A DNA stretch of 64,000 nt, from positions 1 through 64,000 of the forward strand of contig CAMAQH010000011.1 in the NCBI GenBank assembly GCA_945860295.1. The letters run 5' to 3'. The DNA is from Prosthecobacter debontii (GTDB lineage: Bacteria; Verrucomicrobiota; Verrucomicrobiia; Verrucomicrobiales; Verrucomicrobiaceae). The notes under the pieces are model-generated. The model saw only the letters and a list, made by a program, of their open reading frames with translations, searched no databases and was not told the DNA's origin. Shown here piece after piece: positions 37,518 to 45,372 of the stretch. Position numbers and translations under genes: made by a program. Each line of letters starts with the position of its first letter. Within the stretch, counting starts at the first letter, position 1.

Positions 37518-38669
37518 CTACTGCGTGATCCACTCAAGATTGAAGCGGGCAACTTGGACGTCTGCCTTGCCCTCATACAAACACAGCACCGTGCCGTCAG
37601 GCAGCACGGCTAGGTCGGAGTAGGCGCTGGGGCCAGGATCGAGGGTTTTGTTGACGGGCCAGGTCTTCCCGTCGTCGTGACTGAGTTTGATGCTGAGGTT
37701 CTCACGCTTGCCCCGTCCTACGGGGACTTCCTTGCCGTCTTTGTCGAGCTTGAGTATGTGCGGATTGGAGAAGATGAGGGTGCCGGGCTTCGATGGATGA
37801 GCGGCGATGCTAGCCATGCAGATGGGCTCCCAAAGTTGTTCATGGAAGATGGGCTTGGTCCAGTTGCGCGCGCCGTCTGGGCTGGTGGTGATGATCTTGC
37901 GATTCGCTTTCGACGCGCTGCGTGAGACGAGCATCACGCGGCCATCGGACAGTTCGGTGATCATGGTTTCATTGGGGTTACCAAAGTCGCCTTCGTTCGG
38001 CAGGCAGAGATCTCCGGCTTGCCATGTCTTGCCATGATCATCGCTGAAGATCGAGGCGGCCGCAGAGGGTCCATGATCGCCCTCTTTACCATAAGCGAGC
38101 CAGATAGGCACCACGAGGCGTCCGCTTTTGATTTGGATGCCATGGCCGGGACCAGTGGCGATGACTTTCCAATCGACCTTCGCGCGGAAGGGCTCAAACG
38201 AGGCCGTGATGTCCACGGGTGCGCTCCAAGTTAGGCCATCATCAATGCTGCGCATCGAGTAGCAGCGGGCGTAGTTGATGCAGTAGAGGAACTCGATGGC
38301 TCCCGTTTCACGATCCACGATGGCGACGGGATTGTTCACCGTCTGTTCGCGCTCGCCGCCTTCGGCTTTGCGTGGGTTGCCTTCAAGGCGCGCTCCCGTG
38401 TGTGCGATCTTTTGGCTGTTCTCCCAAGTCTTCCCGCCATCCGTGGAGCGGCGCAGATGGATCTCGATCTCGCCCCAGTCAGAGCTGCTGTTCTTGCGCG
38501 CCTCGGCATAGGCGAGCACGGTGCCTTTTTGAGTGACGACGATGCCTGGGATGCGATACCGGGCGATGCCGTTTAAGCGTGGTGGAAAGACTTCGGTTTT
38601 TTCAAACAAGGGCTCGGCGGCGGTGAGTTGCAGAGCAGGAAGGAGAAGTGAGAAGAGGATCGTTTTCAT
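37518..38669 (-). CDS. Exo-alpha-sialidase-like protein with YRIP motif
   Basis: 383 aa with signal peptide (MKTILFSLLLPALQLTAAEP). ARYRIPGIVV near residues 36-45 supplies the (F/Y)RIP arginine of the GH33 arginine triad. EARKNSSSDWGEIEIHLRR carries the acidic residue that usually follows. Asp boxes: STDGGKTW, SIDDGLTW, SDDHGKTW, SPDGARNW, SHDDGKTW. This is the layout of a catalytically competent six-bladed sialidase propeller, exported to the periplasm or outside. It is the last gene of the leftward block and ends 1 bp from the stop of the convergent epimerase gene. Confidence 0.85.
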   Translation of the reverse strand: MKTILFSLLLPALQLTAAEPLFEKTEVFPPRLNGIARYRIPGIVVTQKGTVLAYAEARKNSSSDWGEIEIHLRRSTDGGKTWENSQKIAHTGARLEGNPRKAEGGEREQTVNNPVAIVDRETGAIEFLYCINYARCYSMRSIDDGLTWSAPVDITASFEPFRAKVDWKVIATGPGHGIQIKSGRLVVPIWLAYGKEGDHGPSAAASIFSDDHGKTWQAGDLCLPNEGDFGNPNETMITELSDGRVMLVSRSASKANRKIITTSPDGARNWTKPIFHEQLWEPICMASIAAHPSKPGTLIFSNPHILKLDKDGKEVPVGRGKRENLSIKLSHDDGKTWPVNKTLDPGPSAYSDLAVLPDGTVLCLYEGKADVQVARFNLEWITQ

Positions 38670-38702
38670 GGTGAGTGCTTATGATTTACACCGCAAGAGA
38701 GT

Positions 38703-39908
38703 TCACTTAGAAGTTAGCCATTCGAGATTGAAACGAGCGAGAGTCAGCCGACCCCCAGCGAAGGCCGCTAAACCTGTTTTTTCTCCGCTCCGGCCATAGA
38801 AGCAGAGAATGGTGCCGCTGTGCGTGACGGCGATGTCGGAATACATGCTGGGACCGTCTTCGATGAGTTTGTTGATCGGCCAAGTTTGAGCTTCATCGCG
38901 GCTGAGTTTGACGCTGACGTTCTTGCGGGTTCGGCTTTTGCCGGGCTCGGGCTTGCCTTTGGTGACGTCGAGGTTGTGGGGGTTGGAGAAGAGGATGCCG
39001 TTCTGATCGCCATAGTTGTAGCGCACGATGCCGCCCATGCAGATGGGTTCGAGCAGCTCGTCGTCGAACTTCGGTGCGCTCCAGTTTGTGGCTCCATCGG
39101 GACTGGTCATGACGAGTCGGCGATGCGCTTTGGATTCGCTGCGCACGTTGAGCATGACGCGGCCATCGTTGAGTTCGATGGCGACGGTTTCGTTGGGGTT
39201 GATCCATTCATCGGTGCATGGCACGGCGATGTCGCCAGCCTTCCATGTCTTGCCTTGGTCATCGCTAAAGATGGTCGCGGTGACGCTGGGGCGATGCGCA
39301 TTGCCGCCTGTGCCAGTGGAGAGCCAAACGGGCGCGACGAGTCGGCCATTCTTGAGCTGGATGCTGTGGTTCGGCCCGGTGGCGAGCACTTTCCAGTCGT
39401 AGTCTTTTTTGAAAGCATCAAACGCAGCGGTGATTTCGATAGGTGCGCTGAAAGTGAGGCCATCGTCCTCGCTTCGCTGGTAGAAGCAACGCTCGTATTC
39501 GAGGCAGAAGAGCATGTGAACGGTGCCGTCTTTGTCAGCAATGAGCACGGGGTTGTTGTAGGTCACGTCGTTGGGATCGACGTTCTTCATCTTCAGCGCG
39601 AAGGGGTTCTTCACCTTCGGTCCTTCCACGTTCGCGATGTTCTTCGCGGCGCTCCATGTTTTCCCATCATCGGTGCTGCGCCGGAGCAGGATGTGGATGT
39701 CATCCCAATCGCTGACACCAGCGGCACGCTTGCGCGCCTCGCACCAAGTCAGCACAGTGCCCTTGGCCGTCACGACGACACCGGGGATGTGGTAGAGACT
39801 GTAAGCGGGATTGTCGCCGACGATGAAGAGGTCTTGTTTGTCGATGAACGGCTCGGCCGCGTTGATTAGACCACTAAGGGTGAGGATGAGGGCGGCGATG
39901 TGTTTCAT
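38703..39908 (-). CDS. Sialidase-like protein with arginine-to-histidine change in the RIP motif
   Basis: 401 aa with signal peptide (MKHIAALILTLSGLINAAEP). It is a close relative of the downstream gene, same length class and same order of Asp boxes (STDDGKTW, SEDDGLTF, SDDQGKTW, SPDGATNW, SRDEAQTW). The motif that should read YRIP reads SLYHIPGVVV, replacing the first catalytic arginine with histidine. Other parts of the propeller are conserved, so it may bind or cleave a different non-carboxylated sugar. A tandem duplicate with diverged function is likely. Gap to the next gene is 33 bp. Confidence 0.82.
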   Translation of the reverse strand: MKHIAALILTLSGLINAAEPFIDKQDLFIVGDNPAYSLYHIPGVVVTAKGTVLTWCEARKRAAGVSDWDDIHILLRRSTDDGKTWSAAKNIANVEGPKVKNPFALKMKNVDPNDVTYNNPVLIADKDGTVHMLFCLEYERCFYQRSEDDGLTFSAPIEITAAFDAFKKDYDWKVLATGPNHSIQLKNGRLVAPVWLSTGTGGNAHRPSVTATIFSDDQGKTWKAGDIAVPCTDEWINPNETVAIELNDGRVMLNVRSESKAHRRLVMTSPDGATNWSAPKFDDELLEPICMGGIVRYNYGDQNGILFSNPHNLDVTKGKPEPGKSRTRKNVSVKLSRDEAQTWPINKLIEDGPSMYSDIAVTHSGTILCFYGRSGEKTGLAAFAGGRLTLARFNLEWLTSK

Positions 39909-39928
39909 AGAAGATTTAATGTGCGCGG

Positions 39929-40912
39929 TTAAATGATGCCGTTGACGACATTTTCGAGCGGTTCGCCCGTCACCGCAGCTAGTGCGATGCGTGCAGAGGT
40001 GCTGCGCATTTCGATTTTCGATTCCACGCTACAAAACGCCGCATGGCAGGTGGCGATGAGATTGGGCGTGGCGGCTTCTTCTGCGGTGCGCAGTGGTTCG
40101 TCTTCGATGACATCGAGTCCTGCGCCGGCGAGACGACCTTCGCGTAATGCTGCTAGGATGGCGGGCTTTTTGATGATGGCTCCGCGTGCGGTGTTCACGA
40201 CAAAAGCGCCGGGCTTGAGCAGCGAAAGCTCGCGTTCGGCAATGAGGTGGCGTGTTTCATTATTGAGCGGGCAGTGGAGCGATAAGACATCGGTTTGCGC
40301 GAGGAGTTCATTCAGCGTGCGAACGCGTGTGAGGCCCACGGCTTTGTCCGCGCCATTCGGTAGATACGGATCATGGAAGATGACACGGAAGCCGAGTGCC
40401 TTCGCCCGCAAGGCTGTGGCCGTGCCAATGCGGCCAAGACCGATGATGCCGAAGGTGAGCGTGCTGAGGCGGCGGAGCTTGGGGCCGACTTTGATGTTCC
40501 AGCCGAGTTGTTTGGCTTCTTGATCGAGCGGCAGAATTTGGCGACACAGAGACATGGCGAGTGCGATGGCGTGATCGGCGACTTCCTCGGTGCCGTAATC
40601 GGGCACGTTGCAGACGGCGATGCCACGCTCACGAGCCGCAGCGATGTCCACGCTGTCGAAACCGACGCCGTTGCGAATGATGGCGCGGCAGTTTTTGAGT
40701 TTGTCGATACCGGCAGATGTTAGCGGCATGTTGTGCCAGATGATGAAGGCGTTCGCACTAGCGATCTCGTCATCGAGATCGGCATCCGTGTCGCAGAGAT
40801 GCCGTGTGACCTTGGCTGCAGTTCCGATGATGGCTTTCTCAATGGCAGACTCTGCATCGCCTTGTGGAGCGGTGCGCCAGTCGATGATGGCGATGTGGGC
40901 GGTGGTGGACAT
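39929..40912 (-). CDS. D-2-hydroxyacid dehydrogenase, C-terminal-binding-protein-like
   Basis: 327 aa, cytoplasmic. NAD-binding GLGRIGTATALRAKALGF near 150, catalytic Arg in NTARGAIIKKPAI near 235, Glu in DVIEDEPL near 262 and His in CHAAFCSVES near 289 complete the Arg-Glu-His set. It is closest in layout to the CtBP/phosphoglycerate dehydrogenase-like group. It probably interconverts a 2-hydroxy and 2-oxo acid produced from sugar breakdown. It lies between secreted glycan-degrading genes with 13-20 bp gaps, so it is co-transcribed. Confidence 0.87.
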   Translation of the reverse strand: MSTTAHIAIIDWRTAPQGDAESAIEKAIIGTAAKVTRHLCDTDADLDDEIASANAFIIWHNMPLTSAGIDKLKNCRAIIRNGVGFDSVDIAAARERGIAVCNVPDYGTEEVADHAIALAMSLCRQILPLDQEAKQLGWNIKVGPKLRRLSTLTFGIIGLGRIGTATALRAKALGFRVIFHDPYLPNGADKAVGLTRVRTLNELLAQTDVLSLHCPLNNETRHLIAERELSLLKPGAFVVNTARGAIIKKPAILAALREGRLAGAGLDVIEDEPLRTAEEAATPNLIATCHAAFCSVESKIEMRSTSARIALAAVTGEPLENVVNGII

Positions 40913-40925
40913 GTGTTGAGGGGAT

Positions 40926-41792
40926 TTACTTCACCCAAAGCAGAATGGGAGGCGTTCCTGCGATGACGGTGGTGTCGATTGTTTTCAGTTGAGGCTCGAC
41001 GGCGTTGCCAGCGGTCAGGGGCATGATTTCGGAGCGCAGGATGGTGGCACCTTGGAGATCGAGAGAGACATTTTCACGAGTGGCATGCCAGGCGGCGAGG
41101 ATTTTGGGGGCATCGGGTTTCTCCGGTGTGAACTCAAAGAGATAGCCGTCTTTCTCGGACTTCAGAATGGCTTTGCTGAAGCGGTAGTCGGCCAAGTGCT
41201 TCAGCATCCATGCAATAGCGTGGTAGCTGGGCTTGGGCTGGAAGTTGCGAGTGATGCCGGAGCAGGCATGGAAGGCTGTCTTGAGCTTCGGATTGCCTTC
41301 GTGAATGCCCGCCGCCATTGCTTTGAAGATGCGCAGGTAGGTGGCGTCGTCGATGTGCCCAGGCTCATTGCCAATCTCTACGGTATCGACAAACGGATAC
41401 TTCCCGCCGGGTCCGAAGTGCTCCGCAAAGCCTTTGGCATAGGCCTGCGCATCGCGCTCGATGTCCTTCCAGTCCTCAGCCTTTATGTCATCAAACTGAA
41501 GGCAGACACTGATGCTCAAACCCTTGTCATGCCATCCACGATAGACCTGCTCCCATGACACGCGATTCTTCGCGAAGGGCCACTCCGGCATGACGGAGGT
41601 GTCTTTGCCCAAATCCCACTTCACTGGATGATAGTCACGCACCACACGGCACACCGGCTGATAAAGCTCTGGTTTAAACAGTACGGTGTGACCACAAAGG
41701 CCGACGAACTCGCGAAACAACGGACGCTGGGGTGCCTGTGCCAAGACGCTCGTGCCTATTGCAACCAGGAGGGTTGTCAGAAAAAGATTCAT
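40926..41792 (-). CDS. Secreted clan GH-A-like glycosidase with an apparent internal deletion
   Basis: 288 aa from ATG 41792, which overlaps the stop of the preceding gene; the frame upstream to 41966 is not protein-like. A signal peptide ends at LAQA. VKWDLGKDTSVMPEWPF and GLSISVCLQFDDIKAEDW look like barrel strands, and the clan GH-A acid/base motif appears as GNEPG with E143. In this clan the nucleophile glutamate lies 80-150 residues later, on strand 7. Here the sequence passes from KLKTAFHACSGI (about 170-180) straight into FQPKPSYHAIAWMLKHL, a late-barrel helix, and then the C-terminal beta domain. So strands 5-8 and the nucleophile appear to be missing. Confidence 0.6.
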   Translation of the reverse strand: MNLFLTTLLVAIGTSVLAQAPQRPLFREFVGLCGHTVLFKPELYQPVCRVVRDYHPVKWDLGKDTSVMPEWPFAKNRVSWEQVYRGWHDKGLSISVCLQFDDIKAEDWKDIERDAQAYAKGFAEHFGPGGKYPFVDTVEIGNEPGHIDDATYLRIFKAMAAGIHEGNPKLKTAFHACSGITRNFQPKPSYHAIAWMLKHLADYRFSKAILKSEKDGYLFEFTPEKPDAPKILAAWHATRENVSLDLQGATILRSEIMPLTAGNAVEPQLKTIDTTVIAGTPPILLWVK

Positions 41793-42397
41793 CAAGGCTT
41801 CGCCTCGCCGCTGATCTTGAGGTTGCGGACTTTCACCGTCTGTGAGGCTGCGAGCCAACTGCGGCTCTTCGCTGTGGCAAGAAAGGCGTGTTGGGCGCGG
41901 AGTTCGGTGCCATCGAGACGCGCGGCCATTTGATCGCCTTTCCACTCGACGCGGAGCTTGTGCCACTCGCCCTGTTTCACGGCGAGCGGGATTTGCGCGA
42001 TGGTATGAGATGGTTTCACCGAGTCTTCCGCGATGCTTAGGCCCTTTGCATTGATCACCACGCGGCCGACATGTTTATCCGAATCACAGCCCACGAGGAA
42101 CGATCCAGCTCCATCCCAACGGAACTCCAATTCAATCAACGCACTGGCCAAACCAACTTTGTGATGCAGCACCGGGATGTGTTTCTCCGCTGGGATGTCC
42201 ACGACGCTGAGCGCGCCATCCGCAGGAACCCATCGGCCTTTTGCCGTCACAAACGGTGCCACCAACGGCTCGGCAAAGCTCGGTGCGGCGATGACGGGCA
42301 GCGCCGTCACATACAGCAGTGGTTTGTCCGCCTGAGCCAAGACTGCTGTGGCGAATGCAAAGCTAAGAAGTGCGATGCGTGTGAAGAGTCGATTCAT
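41792..42397 (-). CDS. Secreted lectin-fold (LamG/DUF1080-like) protein
   Basis: About 201 aa from ATG 42397 with a signal peptide (MNRLFTRIALLSFAFATAVL). The mature part is all-beta: IELEFRWDGAGSFLVGCDSD, then GEWHKLRVEWKGDQMAARLD and VKVRNLKISG, the jelly-roll rhythm of concanavalin-A-like domains used in DUF1080 and LamG proteins. It probably binds or processes glycan outside the cytoplasm. It overlaps the next gene by one base (TGATG) and follows a second lectin-fold gene by 10 bp. Confidence 0.65.
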   Translation of the reverse strand: MNRLFTRIALLSFAFATAVLAQADKPLLYVTALPVIAAPSFAEPLVAPFVTAKGRWVPADGALSVVDIPAEKHIPVLHHKVGLASALIELEFRWDGAGSFLVGCDSDKHVGRVVINAKGLSIAEDSVKPSHTIAQIPLAVKQGEWHKLRVEWKGDQMAARLDGTELRAQHAFLATAKSRSWLAASQTVKVRNLKISGEAKP

Positions 42398-42407
42398 GAG
42401 AGTGCAG

Positions 42408-43103
42408 TTATTGTTTCGGCGAAGTGGCCTCAACGTGAACGTCGTCGATCTCGATCCCTTTCTCGCCACCGTTCTGCATCCACAGCAGCTTGCGTTTACC
42501 GGCGTTGAAGTTCGCCCGGCTTAACGACTTGCTCCAGAGCTTGCCGTCGATGCTGAGGCTGACTTGCTCGCCCTGAAAGACAAGTTTCACCTCGCGCCAG
42601 TTATTGCTTTTAAGGTCCACTTTTTCCAGCGGAAAGTGCTCATTCAATCGATATAAACCACTGACCTTATCTGCAGGCCGATTGTTCTGACGAAGCGGAT
42701 GATTCGCGTCTTTGGAATGCGCATCCACCTCCAGTTGCACACCCTCGCGTAGCAACTTCACGCGCAGCATGTGATCCTCGCTGCCAAAGCCATCATCGCC
42801 ATCAACGAAGAACCACAACATGCCGCCATCGGCGAGATGACGATAGCGGAAGGAGATCGTGAGGTCCTTGCCCTCCACGCCCAAGTAAACCATCGGCGGA
42901 TACTTCCCCCCGCTCGATCCCCGCGTCCACAGCACGCCATCGCGCGCCTCCGTATTCTTGTTCGGGATTGGCGTGATAAAACGCTTGGCATTGAAGTCCG
43001 TGCCAAAGGTTTCATGGATCGGCGCGGGGGCCGGATCGGTGGCGTGAAGTGCAGCGAGTGGTGAGAGCAGTAGAAAAGTGAAAAGTTCGAGGATGTGTTT
43101 CAT
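42408..43103 (-). CDS. Secreted concanavalin-A-like (DUF1080-type) protein
   Basis: 231 aa from ATG 43103 (MKHILELFTFLLLSPLAALH), whose signal core LLSPLAALHA recurs in other exported proteins here. Beta-sandwich segments include KDLTISFRYRHLADGGMLWF, NNWREVKLVFQGEQVSLSID and EIDDVHVEA. This matches 3-keto-disaccharide hydrolase/DUF1080-like sandwiches. Catalytic activity cannot be assumed. Upstream in-frame codons to 43232 are not convincing. Confidence 0.65.
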   Translation of the reverse strand: MKHILELFTFLLLSPLAALHATDPAPAPIHETFGTDFNAKRFITPIPNKNTEARDGVLWTRGSSGGKYPPMVYLGVEGKDLTISFRYRHLADGGMLWFFVDGDDGFGSEDHMLRVKLLREGVQLEVDAHSKDANHPLRQNNRPADKVSGLYRLNEHFPLEKVDLKSNNWREVKLVFQGEQVSLSIDGKLWSKSLSRANFNAGKRKLLWMQNGGEKGIEIDDVHVEATSPKQ

Positions 43104-43213
43104 GATGCTATGGCAACTTGAACGTTTTTGCTGCTGCTGCATTTCATTACGGATGAATATCCTCCGGCGAATAGACGTGAGTGCGAGCGCGAGCGCCCTC
43201 CTGCCGCCAGCCT

Positions 43214-43882
43214 CTAAACCCAAAGCCGCCATACGCGGTCCTGCTGCTCCTTCATAGGCGCTTTAGCCAGCCACTTCTCAGTGGCAGCACGCGCCTTTTC
43301 CACCTGCGGAAGTTGCTCGGAAGTCGCGTATTTTTTCAGCTCCATGAGCACGAGCACAGTATCGCCGATCAACGATGCCTGCATCGGCGCACGACGGCAT
43401 GAAGCCCGCCACAGGCCATCTTCGAGCTTAGGCGCAGCCTTTGGTTTTCGGTCGCTCGACTTGGCCGCGCCTTGGATCTTGAGCATGCAGGTGACCATGG
43501 AAGTCGTAGTCTGGTCAACAGGCCGTTGGTCCAGACTCAAGGCCCTAAAGCCAAACGCGGTGGTGCCCGCGCCGCCAGCGAGGTGTTCGCCCGCGTCCAT
43601 CGCCTTGATGCTGCGCTTGAAGAAACGGTGCGTGGTATCCGCCTGAGATTTCAGCCACTCCTTGTCCAAAGGAAAGCCGACCCGCGCACCCTCAAACGCC
43701 GCCAGCATCGGCAGCGTCTGGTGATGACAGGAAAAGCATGTCTTGTTATCCTGCCAATCACTCGCCGCCTGCTTCACTCGTGCCAGACCACGCCGCGTGG
43801 CCGACTCGACATCATTAGGTGCTACAGCGAAAGCGTGGCTGAAGCTGAAAATTGATATCAAGAGGGCAATAACACCGTTCAA
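43214..43882 (-). CDS. Secreted CxxCH protein resembling a truncated prenyltransferase/squalene-cyclase-like repeat protein
   Basis: 222 aa with signal peptide (MNGVIALLISIFSFSHAFAV). KTCFSCHHQTLPMLA holds a c-type heme motif C49-F-S-C52-H53. The following helices (GLARVKQAASDWQ, FFKRSIKAMDAGEHLAGGAG, LKIQGAAKSS) resemble the alpha/alpha repeats of the secreted terpene-cyclase-like cytochrome proteins of Planctomycetes and Verrucomicrobia. Those are usually much longer, with further QxxDGSW-type repeats. Here the protein stops early (DRVWRLWV), so it is probably C-terminally truncated. Confidence 0.55.
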   Translation of the reverse strand: MNGVIALLISIFSFSHAFAVAPNDVESATRRGLARVKQAASDWQDNKTCFSCHHQTLPMLAAFEGARVGFPLDKEWLKSQADTTHRFFKRSIKAMDAGEHLAGGAGTTAFGFRALSLDQRPVDQTTTSMVTCMLKIQGAAKSSDRKPKAAPKLEDGLWRASCRRAPMQASLIGDTVLVLMELKKYATSEQLPQVEKARAATEKWLAKAPMKEQQDRVWRLWV

Positions 43883-43955
43883 CGTTAGCCGCGGTCGCTT
43901 GATAAAGATGGCCGAGGTGAAAGTAACGAGTGTGGAGATCGAAATAGTCTGCGCT

Positions 43956-45299
43956 TCATGGCTTTTTCTTTTTGAAGCGATTCATCGCTACAGCCTCCGA
44001 AAGCACCTGCACCATGCGCTTCTGAATGTTGGCGGCTAGCTGCATCGAGGTAGCCACTTTCGCACGGGCTTCGACGCGGTTTTCGTTCAGTGGTCTGAGT
44101 TTCTCCCAGAGCTCTTGGCCGGTGGTTGCGCCGCTTTCAAAGACCCAATCGCTGAGGCCGATGTCGCGGAACATCTGGCCTTTCGCGGTGTCGGCTGGAT
44201 TGCGGACATAAAAGGCCGGCGTGCCCTGCGAGAGTGCGATGATGGGCGAGTGGCACTCCGCGCTGACCACGGCGACGGCACGGGCATAGACGGACGCCGC
44301 TTCGTTGGCGAGCCAGAAGGTGTCTCGCCAGACGACGTTGGGTTTCACGTCGGCGGGCAGCGGGTCAAAGAGATGCTCCTTGGCCACCGCGATCTCATAG
44401 GTCATCTCGGGACAAACGATAACTTTCAGTCCGGTCTCACGCACCCAGAGAGTGATGAGGTCGCGCAGCGGCGCTTGGTCGCGGGCGGCGTGCTCGGCAT
44501 TGATCGCATCGATCTTGTAGTCGCCCTCGTCGCGCGGCAGATCATTCACTCGATAGTAAGGCGTGTAGCGTAAACGCGGCAGCACGCAGATGAATTTTCC
44601 TTGCTCGACGCCGATTCGCTTTAGCCAGCTCTGAGCCCGCTTTTCATCGTGCACAGCTATGCCAAAAGTGCCGTCGAGTCCGAACTCAACGATGGGCGTG
44701 CGCAGCTTTTGGCTCTTCAAATACTGGAGCGAATAAGTGTCGCGGGCGAAGACGAAGGATGCGCCATCAAAGATCTCGCGGGATTTGTAGTGAGCGTCGA
44801 AATGAGTCGCTGGCAGTTTCGCCATCGCGTCGCGCAACTCCTCCAGCGTGCCGCCGTCCGGCAGCGTCGTGCGGCTGCTGATGGGATCGAAGTGCGAGCC
44901 GAAGAAACCATACGGCCTGCCCGTCTTCGCCCACGTCTGAAACGTTTTCGCATGACGCGCCGGAGTGATGAAGATGTCCGCGTCCTTCCAAGCTTTCGCC
45001 AGAGCAGGCGAGGAAGCTACGCCCGCCTCATCAACCTCACCCTCGGCGATGCGCAGTTTTGGAAACGCGCGTAAAAGCATCTCCCGCTCGCGCTCATGAA
45101 GTTGCCACGGCCAGAGTGTCACCGTCGCCTCTGGCAGATGCTGATACAGTAACCGAATCGTCCCCGGCACGCGGCCACTGTCGCCGATGTTTTCAAATTG
45201 AAGCGCCTCACGCAGAAGGATGTTAGGCGCATCGTAGGCGTGCATCACGGCTAGTGGAGCGAGTAGCAAGGCGGTGAGGAAGTGGAGTCGAGAGGGCAT
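43956..45299 (-). CDS. Polysaccharide pyruvyl transferase family protein with a signal peptide
   Basis: 447 aa from ATG 45299. Signal peptide MPSRLHFLTALLLAPLAVMH. Then ILLREALQFENIGDSGRVPG (the N-terminal loop of PS_pyruv_trans), DIFITPARHAKTFQTW, VVCPEMTYEIAVAKEHLF and VSAECHSPIIALSQGTPAFY near the C-terminus, all typical of the family, a GT-B-like fold that transfers pyruvate as a ketal to sugars. Family members usually work in the cytoplasm on lipid-linked sugars. A secretion signal makes the enzymatic reading doubtful and suggests a repurposed, exported protein. Confidence 0.72.
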   Translation of the reverse strand: MPSRLHFLTALLLAPLAVMHAYDAPNILLREALQFENIGDSGRVPGTIRLLYQHLPEATVTLWPWQLHEREREMLLRAFPKLRIAEGEVDEAGVASSPALAKAWKDADIFITPARHAKTFQTWAKTGRPYGFFGSHFDPISSRTTLPDGGTLEELRDAMAKLPATHFDAHYKSREIFDGASFVFARDTYSLQYLKSQKLRTPIVEFGLDGTFGIAVHDEKRAQSWLKRIGVEQGKFICVLPRLRYTPYYRVNDLPRDEGDYKIDAINAEHAARDQAPLRDLITLWVRETGLKVIVCPEMTYEIAVAKEHLFDPLPADVKPNVVWRDTFWLANEAASVYARAVAVVSAECHSPIIALSQGTPAFYVRNPADTAKGQMFRDIGLSDWVFESGATTGQELWEKLRPLNENRVEARAKVATSMQLAANIQKRMVQVLSEAVAMNRFKKKKP

Positions 45300-45372
45300 G
45301 GATAGGCTATTTCGCGACCTGCCGCTCATTCTTTGCGACCGAAGGAAAAGCGAGTCAGCGAAGCCATTTACC

